From Sulfuritalea hydrogenivorans sk43H (GTDB lineage: Bacteria > Pseudomonadota > Gammaproteobacteria > Burkholderiales > Rhodocyclaceae): a stretch of DNA of 64,000 nt. Each line of letters starts with the position of its first letter. Position 1 is the stretch's first letter. The notes beneath the pieces are model-generated. The model saw nothing but the letters and a program-made list of their open reading frames with translations. It was not told where the DNA came from and did not search any database. The stretch covers positions 496,001-560,000 of the forward strand of contig NZ_AP012547.1 in NCBI RefSeq assembly GCF_000828635.1, given 5' to 3'. A program made the translations under genes and the position numbers. Shown piece after piece: positions 36,465 through 46,069 of this stretch.

Positions 36465-36985
36465 TGAGCCAGCAAAAACGCGAAGAATGGCTGAAGCTCG
36501 AAGCCGACGTACTGGCCCGATCCAAGGGCCAGGGCATGCTGACGCTGGAGAATCTGCGCGAGTGCTCCGGCCTCGAACTCTTCCAGAAAATGATCGCCGG
36601 CGAACTGCCGCGGCCGCCGATCAGCGACACGCTTGGCTTCTATCTGGTCCAGGCCGAAAAGGGCCACGTGATTTTCCAGGGCACGCCGCAGCATCGCCAC
36701 TACAACCCGATCGGCTCGGTGCATGGCGGCTACCACGCCACGCTGCTCGATTCCTGCGTCGCCTGCGCGATCCAGACCACGCTCGAAGCGGGGCAGGGGT
36801 ACACCACGATCGAACTGAAGGTGAATTACATCCGCGCCCTGACCGATCGCGTCGGCCCGGTGCGCGCCGAGGGCCGGGTGATCCACGCCGGCAAGCAGAT
36901 CGGCACGGCGGAAGGCAAGCTGGTCGATGCCGATGGCAAGCTCTACGCCCACGCCACCACGACCTGTTTGATCTTCAATGTCTAG
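36464..36985 (+). CDS. PaaI-family hotdog thioesterase, second copy
   Basis: 173-residue protein whose ATG overlaps the liuA stop (TGATG). A helical N-terminal arm ([19 protein letters not shown]) precedes the hotdog domain, with YNPIGSVHGGYHATLLDSC as the catalytic helix and TTIELKVNYIR as the core strand. It is probably an acyl-CoA thioesterase or a regulatory hotdog protein of the operon. The exact substrate is unknown. Confidence 0.87.
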   Translation: MSQQKREEWLKLEADVLARSKGQGMLTLENLRECSGLELFQKMIAGELPRPPISDTLGFYLVQAEKGHVIFQGTPQHRHYNPIGSVHGGYHATLLDSCVACAIQTTLEAGQGYTTIELKVNYIRALTDRVGPVRAEGRVIHAGKQIGTAEGKLVDADGKLYAHATTTCLIFNV

Positions 36986-37421
36986 CCTGCTTGATACCTA
37001 TCGCGGCACGGTCTATCCGTGGCACTGCGACCACATGAACCACATGAACGTGATGTGGTACGTGGGCAAGTTCGACGAGGCGACCTGGAACCTGATGTCG
37101 CATCTGGGCATGAGCGCGGCCTTCCTGCGCGAGCATCATCGCGGCATGGCGGCGGTGGACCAGCGCATCAGCTACCAGCGCGAACTGCATGCCGGCGACA
37201 CCGTGGCGGTACGGACCGGCGTGGTCAGCGTCGGCGACAAGAAGATCGTCTTCTTCCATGAAATGCGCAACGCCGACACGGACGCGGTGTCCGCCATCAC
37301 GCTGCTCACCGGCGTGCACCTCGATACCCAGGCGCGCAAGAGCTGTCACCTGCCCAAGGCGACGGCGGACAAGGCGCGCGAGCTGGTGGTCGCCTACGAA
37401 CTGCCCTGGACGACGCCATGA
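36978..37421 (+). CDS. 4HBT-type acyl-CoA thioester hydrolase
   Basis: 147-residue single hotdog protein of the 4-hydroxybenzoyl-CoA thioesterase/YbgC type. YPWHCDHMNHMNVMWYVGKF contains the catalytic Asp and following Asn/His residues. It is the third thioesterase of the operon and overlaps both neighbours (8 nt upstream, 4 nt downstream). Confidence 0.88.
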   Translation: MSSLLDTYRGTVYPWHCDHMNHMNVMWYVGKFDEATWNLMSHLGMSAAFLREHHRGMAAVDQRISYQRELHAGDTVAVRTGVVSVGDKKIVFFHEMRNADTDAVSAITLLTGVHLDTQARKSCHLPKATADKARELVVAYELPWTTP

Positions 37422-38596
37422 ATGACGTGATGAAAGTCGGCGCTGGCGGCACGGCGATTCGCGTGCTCGGCGCCGGGCATGTTGCCGAACTGGAGCAGGT
37501 GCGCCAGTTTTTCCGAAATTACGCGGGCTGGCTCGGCGTCGACCTGTGCTTCCAGAATTTCGACGAGGAAATGGCCAGCCTGCCGGGGCGCTACGCCGCG
37601 CCCGAGGGGCGATTGTTCTATGCCGAAGTCGACGCAGGTGGTGAGAAACGCGGTGCCGGCTGCGTCGGCATCCGGATGCTGGCCGAAGGCGTTTGCGAAC
37701 TGAAGCGCCTGTACGTCGAACCGGCATACCGCGGCCTCGGCGTCGGTCGCGACCTGGCCCTGGCAGCGATTCGCGCCGCGCGCCAGATCGGCTATCGCAC
37801 CATCATGCTCGACACCCTGCCGGCGATGCGCATCGCGGTGAAGCTGTATCGCGAACTGGGTTTCCGCGAAGCGCCGGCCTATTACCAGACCTCGCTCGAA
37901 GGCACGCAGTTTCTTGCGCTCGACCTGGAAAACTGGTCCGAGGAGCAGCTCAACAACCAGACCCTGCACCACCTCTTCGACTTCAACCGCGCATGGGCCC
38001 GGCAGATGCGCGAGGTCGATCCCGACTATTTCGAGCGACTTTCCCACCTGCAGGCACCCGAATATCTCTGGATCGGTTGTTCCGATTCGCGCGTGCCGGC
38101 CAACCAGATCGTCGGCCTGCTGCCGGGCGAAGTGTTCGTCCATCGCAACGTCGCCAACGTGGTGGTGCACACCGACCTCAACTGCCTTTCGGTGATCCAG
38201 TTCGCCATCGACGTGCTCAAGGTCAGGCACATCATGGTGGTCGGACACTACGGCTGCGGTGGTGTGCACGCGGCGCTGCATCACCATCGCGTCGGTCTGG
38301 CCGACCTCTGGCTGCGCCACGTGCAGGATGTGCATGTCAAGCACATGGCGCGCGTCGACGAACTGCCCGAGGAAAAACGCCACGACCGCCTGTGCGAGCT
38401 CAACGTGCTGGAGCAGGTGATCAACCTCTCGCGCACCATCGTGGTCCAGGACGCCTGGCAGCGCGGCCAGGAACTGACCATCCACGGCTGGATCTACGGC
38501 CTCAAGGACGGCCTGATGCGCGATCTCGGCCTCACCGTCAGCACCCCCGACGAAATCGCCGGGCGCTACGCCACCGCACTCTCCACCTTGATTTGA
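37418..38596 (+). CDS. GNAT acetyltransferase-beta-carbonic anhydrase fusion
   Basis: 392 residues in one frame. Residues 1-170 form a GNAT domain with the acetyl-CoA loop RGLGVGRD and LYRELGF. Residues 180-392 form a beta-carbonic anhydrase with CSDSRVP (zinc Cys221, Asp223, Arg225) and GHYGCGG (zinc His277, Cys280). The carbonic anhydrase half could feed bicarbonate to the ATP-dependent methylcrotonyl-CoA carboxylase encoded downstream (inference from context). What the GNAT half acetylates is unknown. No stop or RBS separates the domains. It overlaps the thioesterase gene by 4 nt. Confidence 0.93.
   Translation: MNDVMKVGAGGTAIRVLGAGHVAELEQVRQFFRNYAGWLGVDLCFQNFDEEMASLPGRYAAPEGRLFYAEVDAGGEKRGAGCVGIRMLAEGVCELKRLYVEPAYRGLGVGRDLALAAIRAARQIGYRTIMLDTLPAMRIAVKLYRELGFREAPAYYQTSLEGTQFLALDLENWSEEQLNNQTLHHLFDFNRAWARQMREVDPDYFERLSHLQAPEYLWIGCSDSRVPANQIVGLLPGEVFVHRNVANVVVHTDLNCLSVIQFAIDVLKVRHIMVVGHYGCGGVHAALHHHRVGLADLWLRHVQDVHVKHMARVDELPEEKRHDRLCELNVLEQVINLSRTIVVQDAWQRGQELTIHGWIYGLKDGLMRDLGLTVSTPDEIAGRYATALSTLI
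37435..37456 (+). repeat. Dispersed 22-nt repeat, copy 2
   Basis: AGTCGGCGCTGGCG + G + CACGGCG lies at the very 5' end of the GNAT-carbonic anhydrase gene, encoding VGAGGTA just before the GNAT fold. Confidence 0.6.
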
Positions 38597-38607
38597 AAGG
38601 AAACCCA

Positions 38608-38688
38608 ATGTCCGATTCCATCGTCATCGTTGCCGCCGCCCGCACCCCCATGGGTGGTTTTGGATACGGCCGCCGCTGCGCGGCTTAA
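38608..38688 (+). pseudogene. Duplicated thiolase 5' fragment (26-codon ORF)
   Basis: [18 protein letters not shown] repeats the first 18 codons of the thiolase that begins at 38750, with its own AAAGGA ribosome-binding site. It then runs into GC-rich palindromic sequence (about 38665-38710) and stops at TAA 38686-38688. It looks like the stump of a thiolase start copied or displaced by a small repeat insertion. It may be translated as a leader peptide. Confidence 0.7.
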
Positions 38689-38749
38689 CCCTCGCTGCGC
38701 TCGCGTTAGCCTTCACCGAAACCTCTTTCTTCTCAGATTGGAGCTCCTC

Positions 38750-39931
38750 ATGTCCGACCCCATCGTCATCATCTCTGCCGCCCGTACTCCGATGGGCGGT
38801 TTTCAAGGCGATTTCAATTCACTCACTTGCGCCCAGCTGGGCAGCGCCGCGATCAAGGCCGCCGTCGAGCGCGCCGGCCTGGCGCCCGCGCAGGTGGATG
38901 AAGTCATCATGGGCTGCGTCCTGCCCGCCGGCCAGGGCCAGGCCCCGGCGCGCCAGGCTTCGCTCGGGGCCGGACTGCCGCTGGCGGCCGGCTGCACCAC
39001 GGTGAACAAGATGTGCGGCTCGGGCATGCGCGCCGCGATGTACGCCCACGACATGCTGCTGGCCGGCAGCGTGGACGTGATGGTCGCCGGCGGCATGGAG
39101 TCGATGAGCAACGCGCCTTACCTCTTGCCCAAGGCGCGCGGCGGTTACCGGTTGGGCCACGGCGAGGTCAAGGACCACATGTTCCTCGACGGCCTCGAAG
39201 ACGCCTATGACAAGGGCCGCCTGATGGGCACCTTCGCCGAGGATTGTGCCGGCAGTTACAAGTTCACCCGCGAAGCGCAGGACGCTTTTGCCGTCGCCTC
39301 GACCACCCGGGCCAAGCAGGCCAATACCGACGGTTCCTTCACCTGGGAAATCGCCCCGGTTACCGTTTCCGGCCGCAAGGGTGACGTCGTCATCGACAAG
39401 GACGAGCAGCCCTTCAAGGCGCAACTTGAAAAGATCCCGACGCTGAAGCCGGCCTTCCGCAAGGATGGCACGGTGACCGCCGCCAACTCCTCGTCGATCT
39501 CCGACGGCGCCGCCGCGCTGGTGATGATGCGCGCCTCGACCGCCGCCAGGCTTGGTCTCAAGCCCATCGCCACTATCGTCGGCCACAGCACTTTCGCCCA
39601 GGAGCCCGGCTTGTTCACCACGGCGCCGGTCGGCGCCATGAAGAAGCTGCTGGCGAAGAACGGCTGGAGCGCGGACAGCGTCGATCTCTGGGAAATCAAT
39701 GAAGCCTTCGCCGTCGTCACCATGGCGGCGATGCACGACCTCAAGCTGCCGCACGAGAAGGTCAACGTGCATGGCGGCGCCTGCGCGCTGGGCCACCCGA
39801 TCGGAGCTTCCGGCGCGCGCGTCATCGTCACCCTGATCGGCGCGCTGAGGAAATACGGCAAGAAGCGCGGCGTCGCCAGCCTTTGCATCGGCGGCGGCGA
39901 AGCGACGGCGGTCGGCATCGAGCTCGTTTAG
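38750..39931 (+). CDS. Acetyl-CoA acetyltransferase (thiolase)
   Basis: 393 residues from the ATG at 38750 with GGAG upstream. [12 protein letters not shown] carries the nucleophilic Cys. [10 protein letters not shown] and [16 protein letters not shown] carry the catalytic His residues, and SLCIGGGEA the second Cys region (Cys-Ile-Gly). It interconverts acetoacetyl-CoA and two acetyl-CoA: the end of the leucine pathway, or the first step toward PHB. A longer in-frame extension upstream comes from the repeat element and is not real. Confidence 0.94.
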   Translation: MSDPIVIISAARTPMGGFQGDFNSLTCAQLGSAAIKAAVERAGLAPAQVDEVIMGCVLPAGQGQAPARQASLGAGLPLAAGCTTVNKMCGSGMRAAMYAHDMLLAGSVDVMVAGGMESMSNAPYLLPKARGGYRLGHGEVKDHMFLDGLEDAYDKGRLMGTFAEDCAGSYKFTREAQDAFAVASTTRAKQANTDGSFTWEIAPVTVSGRKGDVVIDKDEQPFKAQLEKIPTLKPAFRKDGTVTAANSSSISDGAAALVMMRASTAARLGLKPIATIVGHSTFAQEPGLFTTAPVGAMKKLLAKNGWSADSVDLWEINEAFAVVTMAAMHDLKLPHEKVNVHGGACALGHPIGASGARVIVTLIGALRKYGKKRGVASLCIGGGEATAVGIELV

Positions 39932-39937
39932 ACCACC

Positions 39938-40798
39938 ATGGAGTATCAGACCCTCACCTACAGCACCGAGGGGCGCATCGCGCGCATCACGCTCAACCGC
40001 CCCGAGCGGCTCAATGCCATCGTGCCGGCGATGCCGCGCGAAATTCGGTTGGCGGTGGAGCGCGCCAATGCCGACGACGAGGTCCACGTCATCATCCTGC
40101 AGGGCGCCGGCCGTGCCTTCTGTTCCGGCTACGACCTCAAGGATTTCGCCGAAGCCGACGTCGATACGCCCTGCACGCAATCCATGCCCTGGGACCCGAT
40201 GGTCGACTACCGCGCCATGAAGGGCTTCACCGACGACTTCTTCAGCCTCTGGCGCAGCCACAAGCCGACCATTTGCAAAGTGCAGGGCTTCGCCGTGGCC
40301 GGCGGCAGCGACATTGCGCTGTGCTGCGACCTCGTCGTGATGGCCGAGGACGCGAAGATCGGCTACATGCCGGCCCGCGTCTGGGGCTGCCCGACCACGG
40401 CGATGTGGGTCTATCGCCTCGGCGCCGAGAAGGCCAAGCGCATGCTCTTGACCGGCGACACCATCGACGGCAGGACCGCGAAGGAATGGGGCCTGGTGAT
40501 CGACGCGGTGCCCGAGGCGGAGTTGGAAGATGCCGTGCTGAAGCTGGCCAATCGCATGGCCGGCGTGCCGAAGAACCAGCTCATGATGCAGAAGCTGATG
40601 ATCAACCAGGCCTACGACAACATGGGGCTGGCCAACACCCAGATGATCGCCACGCTGTTCGACGGCATCACGCGCCACTCGCCCGAAGGCCAGTGGTTCA
40701 AGCACTATTCCGAGGAAAAGGGTTACAAGGAGGCCGTGCGCATGCGCGATTCCGGCGATCCGATCCCCGGCAGCAAGAGCTACAAGGACTACAAATGA
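39938..40798 (+). CDS. Crotonase-family enoyl-CoA hydratase/isomerase
   Basis: 286-residue crotonase protein with the oxyanion-hole segments [13 protein letters not shown] and [20 protein letters not shown]. The usual Glu pair of hydratases is not clear: where EVxLGL(I/L)P is expected it reads [11 protein letters not shown]. It may therefore catalyse a related crotonase reaction. It lies 6 nt after thiolase and overlaps the next acyl-CoA dehydrogenase gene by 4 nt, forming a beta-oxidation-like unit. Confidence 0.88.
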   Translation: MEYQTLTYSTEGRIARITLNRPERLNAIVPAMPREIRLAVERANADDEVHVIILQGAGRAFCSGYDLKDFAEADVDTPCTQSMPWDPMVDYRAMKGFTDDFFSLWRSHKPTICKVQGFAVAGGSDIALCCDLVVMAEDAKIGYMPARVWGCPTTAMWVYRLGAEKAKRMLLTGDTIDGRTAKEWGLVIDAVPEAELEDAVLKLANRMAGVPKNQLMMQKLMINQAYDNMGLANTQMIATLFDGITRHSPEGQWFKHYSEEKGYKEAVRMRDSGDPIPGSKSYKDYK

Positions 40799-41934
40799 TT
40801 CTGACCTCCGAGCAGGAACAGATCCGCGACATGCTGCGCGACTTTGCGCGCGAACAGCTCGCGCCCAAGGCGGCCGAGTGGGACCGGACCTCGCACTTTC
40901 CGCGCGAGGAGCTGCGCGCGCTGGGCGAACTCGGCGTCTGCGGCATGGTGGTGCCCGAGCAATGGGGCGGCGCCGGCCTCGACTACGTTTCGCTGGCGCT
41001 GGCGCTGGAGGAAATTGCCGCCGGCGACGGTGCGACGTCGACCATCATCAGCGTGCAGAACTCGGTGGTCTGCGGCCCGATCAATGCCTTCGGCACCGAC
41101 GCCCAGAAAGAGAAGTACCTGAAAAAGCTCGCCAGCGGCGAGTGGTTGGGCTGCTTCTGCCTGACCGAACCGCATGTCGGCTCCGACGCCGCGGCGATCC
41201 GCACCCGCGCAGTAAGGGACGGCGACCACTGGGTGCTCAACGGCGTCAAGCAGTTCATCACCACCGGCAAGAACGCGCAGGTGGCGGTAGTGTTCGCCGT
41301 CACCGATCCGGGCGCGGGCAAGAAAGGCATCTCGGCCTTCATCGTGCCCGCCGATGCGCCGGGCTACATCGTCGCCCGGGTCGAGGAAAAGCTCGGCCAG
41401 CACGCGTCGGACACGGCGCAGATCCTGTTCGAGAACTGCCGCATTCCCGCCGAAAATCTGCTCGGCGCCGAAGGGCAGGGTTATCGCATCGCCCTGTCCA
41501 ATCTCGAGGGCGGCCGCATCGGCATTTCCGCGCAGGCGGTGGGCATGGCCCGCGCCGCGTTCGAGGCGGCACTGCATTACTCGCATGAGCGCCAGAGTTT
41601 CGGCAAGCCGATCTTCGAGCATCAGGCCGTCAACTTTCGCCTCGCCGACATGGCGACGCAGATCGAAGTCGCGCGGCAGATGGTGCATCACGCCGCCGCC
41701 CTGCGCGACGCCGGCCGGCCCTGTCTGAAGGAAGCCTCGATGGCCAAGCTGTTTGCGTCCGAGATGGCGGAGAAGGTTTGCTCCGACGCCATCCAGATCC
41801 ACGGCGGCTACGGCTATGTCAGCGACTTTCCGGTCGAACGCATCTATCGCGACGTGCGCGTCTGCCAGATCTACGAAGGCGCCTCGGACATCCAGCGGCT
41901 GGTCATCGGAAGGTCGCTGGATGGTGCATCATGA
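40795..41934 (+). CDS. Acyl-CoA dehydrogenase (short-chain type)
   Basis: 379 residues starting at the ATG that overlaps the crotonase stop. [19 protein letters not shown] and [18 protein letters not shown] are the FAD/substrate segments. The C-terminal [16 protein letters not shown] contains the catalytic Glu in the position used by short- and medium-chain enzymes, unlike the mid-domain Glu of the nearby liuA. Substrate not predictable. Confidence 0.92.
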   Translation: MILTSEQEQIRDMLRDFAREQLAPKAAEWDRTSHFPREELRALGELGVCGMVVPEQWGGAGLDYVSLALALEEIAAGDGATSTIISVQNSVVCGPINAFGTDAQKEKYLKKLASGEWLGCFCLTEPHVGSDAAAIRTRAVRDGDHWVLNGVKQFITTGKNAQVAVVFAVTDPGAGKKGISAFIVPADAPGYIVARVEEKLGQHASDTAQILFENCRIPAENLLGAEGQGYRIALSNLEGGRIGISAQAVGMARAAFEAALHYSHERQSFGKPIFEHQAVNFRLADMATQIEVARQMVHHAAALRDAGRPCLKEASMAKLFASEMAEKVCSDAIQIHGGYGYVSDFPVERIYRDVRVCQIYEGASDIQRLVIGRSLDGAS

Positions 41935-41987
41935 TCGGCATCATTTGATGCTATATTTGATGCATCCATAGCTCCCTGGAGAAGCCG

Positions 41988-42242
41988 ATGAGAACCACAG
42001 TCACCCTGGATGACGATTTGCTGGCCGATGTCGAACAGTTGAGCGGCATTCGCGACCGTTCCCAGTTGCTGCGCGAAGCCTTGCTGGAAATGCGGCATCG
42101 TCTCGCCTCCCAGCGGCTGGCATTGCTCGCCGGTACGGAGCCCGATGTTGTTGTATCGCCACGTCGCCGACCGCCTCATTTCGTATCGGAGCCGGAGGCG
42201 GCCACCTATCGGGGCAAGAAGCGCTCGAAGGCGAACCCATGA
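41988..42242 (+). CDS. vapB: VapB-type antitoxin
   Basis: 84-residue ribbon-helix-helix protein (MRTTVTLDDDLLADVEQLSG, then SQLLREALLEMRHRL) with an Arg/Pro-rich toxin-binding tail. It overlaps the PIN toxin gene by 4 nt, the classic antitoxin-first VapBC order. By analogy with VapBC it should bind its own promoter; the AT-richer 53-nt gap before it is the likely operator region. Confidence 0.88.
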   Translation: MRTTVTLDDDLLADVEQLSGIRDRSQLLREALLEMRHRLASQRLALLAGTEPDVVVSPRRRPPHFVSEPEAATYRGKKRSKANP

Positions 42243-42601
42243 GAGTCCTTGCCGACACGTCGGTATGGGTGGACTATCTGCGCCACAAGAATTCGCCCAT
42301 CCTCGATCCCCTGAATCTGGGCGACGTCGTGATGCACGACTACGTGGTCGGCGAAATGGCGCTGGGGGGCCTCAGCCAGGCCAAGCTCGCGATGTTCAGC
42401 CGGATGCGTCGCTGCCATTGCGCCAGCCACGATGAAGTGATGCACCTGATCGCCGAGCGCAATCTGGCCGGCCGCGGCCTCGGCTATGTCGACAGCCATC
42501 TGCTCGCCGCCGCACTGATCGACCGCCTGCGATTATGGACGCTGGACAAGGCGCTGCAACAGGTGGCGCACGAGTTCGGCTGCGGGCTGGCGGCGCATTG
42601 A
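42239..42601 (+). CDS. vapC: VapC-type PIN ribonuclease toxin
   Basis: 120-residue PIN-domain toxin with the acidic residues in place: VLADTSVWVDYLR, the Glu of DYVVGEMALG and GYVDSHLLAAALIDR. VapC toxins cleave initiator tRNA or rRNA. Its antitoxin gene precedes and overlaps it. The pair is inserted between acyl-CoA genes and is followed by a repeat element. Confidence 0.9.
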   Translation: MRVLADTSVWVDYLRHKNSPILDPLNLGDVVMHDYVVGEMALGGLSQAKLAMFSRMRRCHCASHDEVMHLIAERNLAGRGLGYVDSHLLAAALIDRLRLWTLDKALQQVAHEFGCGLAAH

Positions 42602-42629
42602 GGCGGAGACGAATCGTCACATGAACCTG

Positions 42630-42790
42630 GTAAAAGCAGTTGATCCGCAGATTTCGCAGATTTTCGCAGAGGGATCAACGCGTTTGACACGCTTTGCCCA
42701 CCCCCGTCGGGTTTGTCGGCGAGTACCTCCAACCCTATGAAGTACCGCGATTTAATCTGCGAAAATTTTCGTCATCTGCGGAAAATTGGA
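42630..42790. repeat. Stem-loop repeat element, copy 1
   Basis: Begins GTAAAAGCAGT then CCGCAGATTTCGCAGAT (42645-42661). It ends with the partly complementary ATCTGCGAAAA...CATCTGCGG (42755-42781). About 90 nt of unique sequence, including TTTGACACGC, lie between the arms. The same outer sequences recur at 45183-45257. Confidence 0.6.
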
Positions 42791-42819
42791 TGAATTCTCC
42801 CCAACATCAGGAGGAAACA

Positions 42820-43578
42820 ATGGACAAGGCTCCCATCGAATTCTGGTTCGATTTTTCCTCGCCGTATTCCTACCTCGCCAGTGAGCTGATCGACGATCTT
42901 GCGGCCAAGTACGGTCGCAAGGTGAAGTGGCGGCCGATGATGCTCGGCGCGGCCTTCAAGGCCTCGGGGCTGCCGCTCTTGATCACGGTGCCGCTCAAGG
43001 GCGAATACAGCAAGCGCGACTTCGACCGCTCGGCGCGTTTTCTCGGCATCCCCTACAGGTTTCCGTCGAAGTTTCCGCTCGCCACGCTGGTTGCGGCGCG
43101 CGGCTACTACTGGCTGCACGGGCAGGACTGCGCTACACGACCGCTCGCAGCGGAGGGGGACCCGCGCAGCGGGGGCGTAGCGACCGCGAGCGGGATGGCG
43201 ACGCCGAATTCCGATAGTCGCGGTCTCATCTCCGCCTCCGCGGTCGCACCTTCCGCTTGCGCGGAAGGCACTGCTCCGCGCTCCGGCGTCGCGAGAGAGT
43301 TCGCCCACGCCGTGTTCCGCGCCTACTGGGTGGATGATCGCGACATCGGCGAGCTCCCCGTGGTACTGGAAATCGTCGACCACCTGGGCATCGATCGCGA
43401 CGCCTTCACGACGGCCATCGTCACGCCGGAAATCAAGGATCGGCTGAAGCAGGAAACCGACGCGGCGATTGCCAGGGGCATGTTCGGCGCGCCCTACTTC
43501 ATGGTGGATGGCGAACCCTTCTGGGGTGTCGACCGGCTGCCGCAGATTGAAAAATGGCTGCAAACAGGAGGATTCTGA
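42820..43578 (+). CDS. 2-hydroxychromene-2-carboxylate isomerase/DsbA-like protein with insertion
   Basis: 252 residues from the ATG at 42820 (AGGAGGAAA upstream), a kappa-class GST/HCCA-isomerase-like thioredoxin fold. It opens EFWFDFSSPYSYLASE (catalytic Ser region) and ends GMFGAPYFMVDGEPFWGVDRL. Normal members have about 200 residues. The extra 50 or so residues lie between YYWLHGQDC and AREFAHAVFRAYW and are encoded by a palindromic repeat-like insertion (43131-43293) that keeps the frame. Activity after this insertion is uncertain. It directly abuts liuB. Confidence 0.88.
   Translation: MDKAPIEFWFDFSSPYSYLASELIDDLAAKYGRKVKWRPMMLGAAFKASGLPLLITVPLKGEYSKRDFDRSARFLGIPYRFPSKFPLATLVAARGYYWLHGQDCATRPLAAEGDPRSGGVATASGMATPNSDSRGLISASAVAPSACAEGTAPRSGVAREFAHAVFRAYWVDDRDIGELPVVLEIVDHLGIDRDAFTTAIVTPEIKDRLKQETDAAIARGMFGAPYFMVDGEPFWGVDRLPQIEKWLQTGGF
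43131..43293. repeat. In-frame palindromic insertion inside isomerase gene
   Basis: About 163 nt rich in inverted repeats, including an 8-bp hairpin CCTTCCGC/GCGGAAGG near 43250-43269 and GCGACCGCGAG facing CTCCGCGGTCGC. The encoded peptide is low-complexity (Ala/Ser/Pro/Gly) and unlike the flanking family sequence. The element keeps the reading frame open. Confidence 0.75.
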
Positions 43579-45182
<1,604 letters not shown>

Positions 45183-45186
<4 letters not shown>

Positions 45187-45257
45187 AAGCAGTCCGCAGA
45201 TTTCGCAGATGGACGCAGATGAAAAGCCAATCTGCGAAATCTGCGTAATCTGCGGAT
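45183..45257. repeat. Stem-loop repeat element, copy 2
   Basis: GTAAAAGCAGT + CCGCAGATTTCGCAGAT (45194-45210) faces ATCTGCGAAATCTGCG (45230-45245), a near-perfect inverted repeat. It overlaps the liuB stop codon and fills the liuB-liuC gap. Confidence 0.65.
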
Positions 45258-45273
45258 CAATCAAGAGGACACC

Positions 45274-46065
45274 ATGTACACCAACATCATTACCGAAGTC
45301 GACATCGGCGTCGGCATCATCACCCTCAATCGCCCCGAGCGGCACAATGCCTTCGACGACGGGCTGATCGCCGAGCTGTCCGCCGCCATCGACCAGATGT
45401 CGAAAGATCCCGCGGTACGGGTGCTGGTGCTGTCGAGCACCGGCAAGAGCTTCTGCGCCGGCGCCGACCTCAACTGGATGAAGCGTGCCGCCGGCTACAC
45501 TCATCCCGAGAACCTGCGCGATGCGCACGCCCTGGCCGAGATGCTGCGCCGCCTGGCGCATTGCCCGAAGCCGACCGTGGCCCGCGTCCAGGGGCCGGCC
45601 TTCGGCGGCGGCGTCGGCCTGGTGGCCTGCTGCGACGTGGCGATCGGCACCATCGACGCCGAGTTCTCGCTGACCGAAGTCAAGCTCGGGCTGATCCCCG
45701 CAGTGATCAGCCCGCACGTCATCGCCGCCATCGGCGAACGCTACGCGCGACGCTACATGCTGACGGCGGAACGCTTCTCGGCCGCCGAGGCCTACCGCAT
45801 CGGCCTGCTGCATGAACTGGTGACCGATACCGAGTCGCTCGACGAGGCCGTGGGCGAGATTGTCGATGCCCTGCTCAACAATGCGCCGGGCGCCATGGCC
45901 GAATGCAAGGCACTGATCGCCGCCGTGGCGTGGAAGCCGATCACGCCCGTCGTCATCGAAGACACGGCGCAGCGCATCACGCGCCTGCGCGCCAGCGAGG
46001 AAGGCCGCGAAGGCATGACGGCTTTTCTCGAGAAACGCAAACCCAACTGGATCGCCCAGGGCTGA
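45274..46065 (+). CDS. liuC: Methylglutaconyl-CoA hydratase
   Basis: 263-residue crotonase. KSFCAGADLNWMKR and GPAFGGGVGLVACCDVAI form the oxyanion hole, and FSLTEVKLGLIPAVISPHV carries the catalytic Glu. The position between the two MCC subunit genes supports hydration of 3-methylglutaconyl-CoA to HMG-CoA. The RBS is AAGAGGA. Confidence 0.93.
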   Translation: MYTNIITEVDIGVGIITLNRPERHNAFDDGLIAELSAAIDQMSKDPAVRVLVLSSTGKSFCAGADLNWMKRAAGYTHPENLRDAHALAEMLRRLAHCPKPTVARVQGPAFGGGVGLVACCDVAIGTIDAEFSLTEVKLGLIPAVISPHVIAAIGERYARRYMLTAERFSAAEAYRIGLLHELVTDTESLDEAVGEIVDALLNNAPGAMAECKALIAAVAWKPITPVVIEDTAQRITRLRASEEGREGMTAFLEKRKPNWIAQG

Positions 46066-46069
46066 CACC

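Noticed and set aside
38819-40705. Long minus frame opposite thiolase and crotonase genes
   Set aside because: Crosses two well-supported genes and has no domain-like sequence.
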